DNA from: an uncultured Lachnospiraceae bacterium | GTDB taxonomy: Bacteria > Bacillota > Clostridia > Lachnospirales > Lachnospiraceae | DNA length: 64,000 nt | Assembly (NCBI GenBank): GCA_946557105.1 | Contig: CAMNSZ010000001.1 | Location: 237,405 to 301,404, forward strand | Direction of reading: 5' to 3' | Shown here: one piece after another, positions 63,885 to 64,000 of the stretch | Numbering within the stretch: the first letter of the stretch is position 1 | Layout: every line of letters begins with the position of its first letter | Notes under the pieces: generated by a model | Database searches by the model: none | What the model was told of the DNA's origin: nothing | Seen by the model: only the letters and a program-made list of their open reading frames with translations | Program-made: the position numbers and the translations under genes

Positions 63885-64000
63885 GAACCAAAACCCCCCC
63901 CGCGTGAAGTTGAAAAAAAAAAAATTGAAAAGTTGAAATATTTATTTGAACTGATAAAAGAAGAAATAAACAGACTCTCAAATAGAATACTTATTAAATC
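63885..64000. other. Abrupt AT-rich end with homopolymers, possible assembly junction
   Basis: A run of eight C near 63895 is followed by GCGTGAAGTTG, twelve A and then very AT-rich sequence to the edge. The plus strand reads an open frame IEKLKYLFELIKEEINRLSN... off the end. Composition and gene density differ sharply from the preceding macrodomain region. It may be a real junction to other DNA or an assembly artefact; I see no intact gene. Confidence 0.4.

Overview
The window reads as a chromosomal segment of a low-to-mid GC clostridial Firmicute, most likely a Lachnospiraceae member. The reasons are the type III glutamine synthetase, the HrcA/CIRCE heat-shock operon, the IreB-RuvX-DUF1292 cluster, the HprK...RapZ-WhiA-Crh cluster, the DUF6465-type Lys/Ala-rich protein and an intracellular GH115 enzyme. 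Nearly all genes lie on the minus strand. The plus-strand exceptions are an HPr-like gene, hflK-hflC, a cyclophilin, an AraC regulator and some island genes. No rRNA, tRNA or CRISPR array was recognised.

Layout. 0-2.6 kb: two tandem type III glutamine synthetase genes, the second cut by the window edge. 2.7-8.7 kb: a conserved RNA/tRNA cluster (IreB, RuvX, DUF1292, RNase J, YlbF-like, a catalytic-domain-less MltG relative, TrmR, U32/TrhP). 8.7-10 kb: HAD phosphatase and NUDIX hydrolase. 10.05-17.3 kb: an AT-rich accessory island bounded by inverted copies of a 26-bp repeat. It holds a decayed XRE/GyrI-type regulator, a flavin split-barrel protein, a decayed IS256-family element, and an intact ABC transporter operon with its own XRE regulator. 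17.3-18.3 kb: gene debris and repeats. 18.3-24.6 kb: RNA modification and sulfur transfer (MtaB, HPr-like, ThiI, cysteine desulfurase, RsmE, PrmA). 24.7-28.1 kb: an O-antigen-ligase-like membrane protein and two HAD phosphatases. 28.2-30.5 kb: a Type II restriction-modification pair lying beside dnaJ. 30.8-36 kb: hrcA-grpE-dnaK-dnaJ with a perfect CIRCE operator. 36-42.8 kb: DUF2142 membrane protein, DUF6465 protein, UppP, patatin, aminotransferase, GlpK. 43-47.1 kb: HflK/HflC and an ammonium transporter fused to a PII domain. 47.2-54.9 kb: GNAT, cyclophilin, class II aldolase, AraC regulator, GH115, lipid kinase. 55-60 kb: HprK, ROK glucokinase, MurB, RapZ, WhiA, Crh. 60.2-62.1 kb: UvrC. 62.2-63.8 kb: a SirTM sirtuin beside a zinc-type macrodomain, a putative protein ADP-ribosylation/de-ADP-ribosylation pair. 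The last about 100 bases change composition abruptly and may be an assembly junction.

How it fits together. Nitrogen assimilation appears three times (two glutamine synthetases and Amt-PII). The second synthetase and Amt-PII both have a readable sigma-A promoter followed at once by an intrinsic-terminator hairpin in the 5' leader, which suggests transcription attenuation of nitrogen genes. Carbon control is represented by HprK plus two HPr-like proteins that lack the phospho-accepting His15. The strongest candidates for something undescribed are the structured amt leader, the SirTM-macrodomain pair without a visible lipoyl carrier, the inverted-repeat-flanked promoter in front of the DUF2142 gene, and the inverted-repeat-bounded island.
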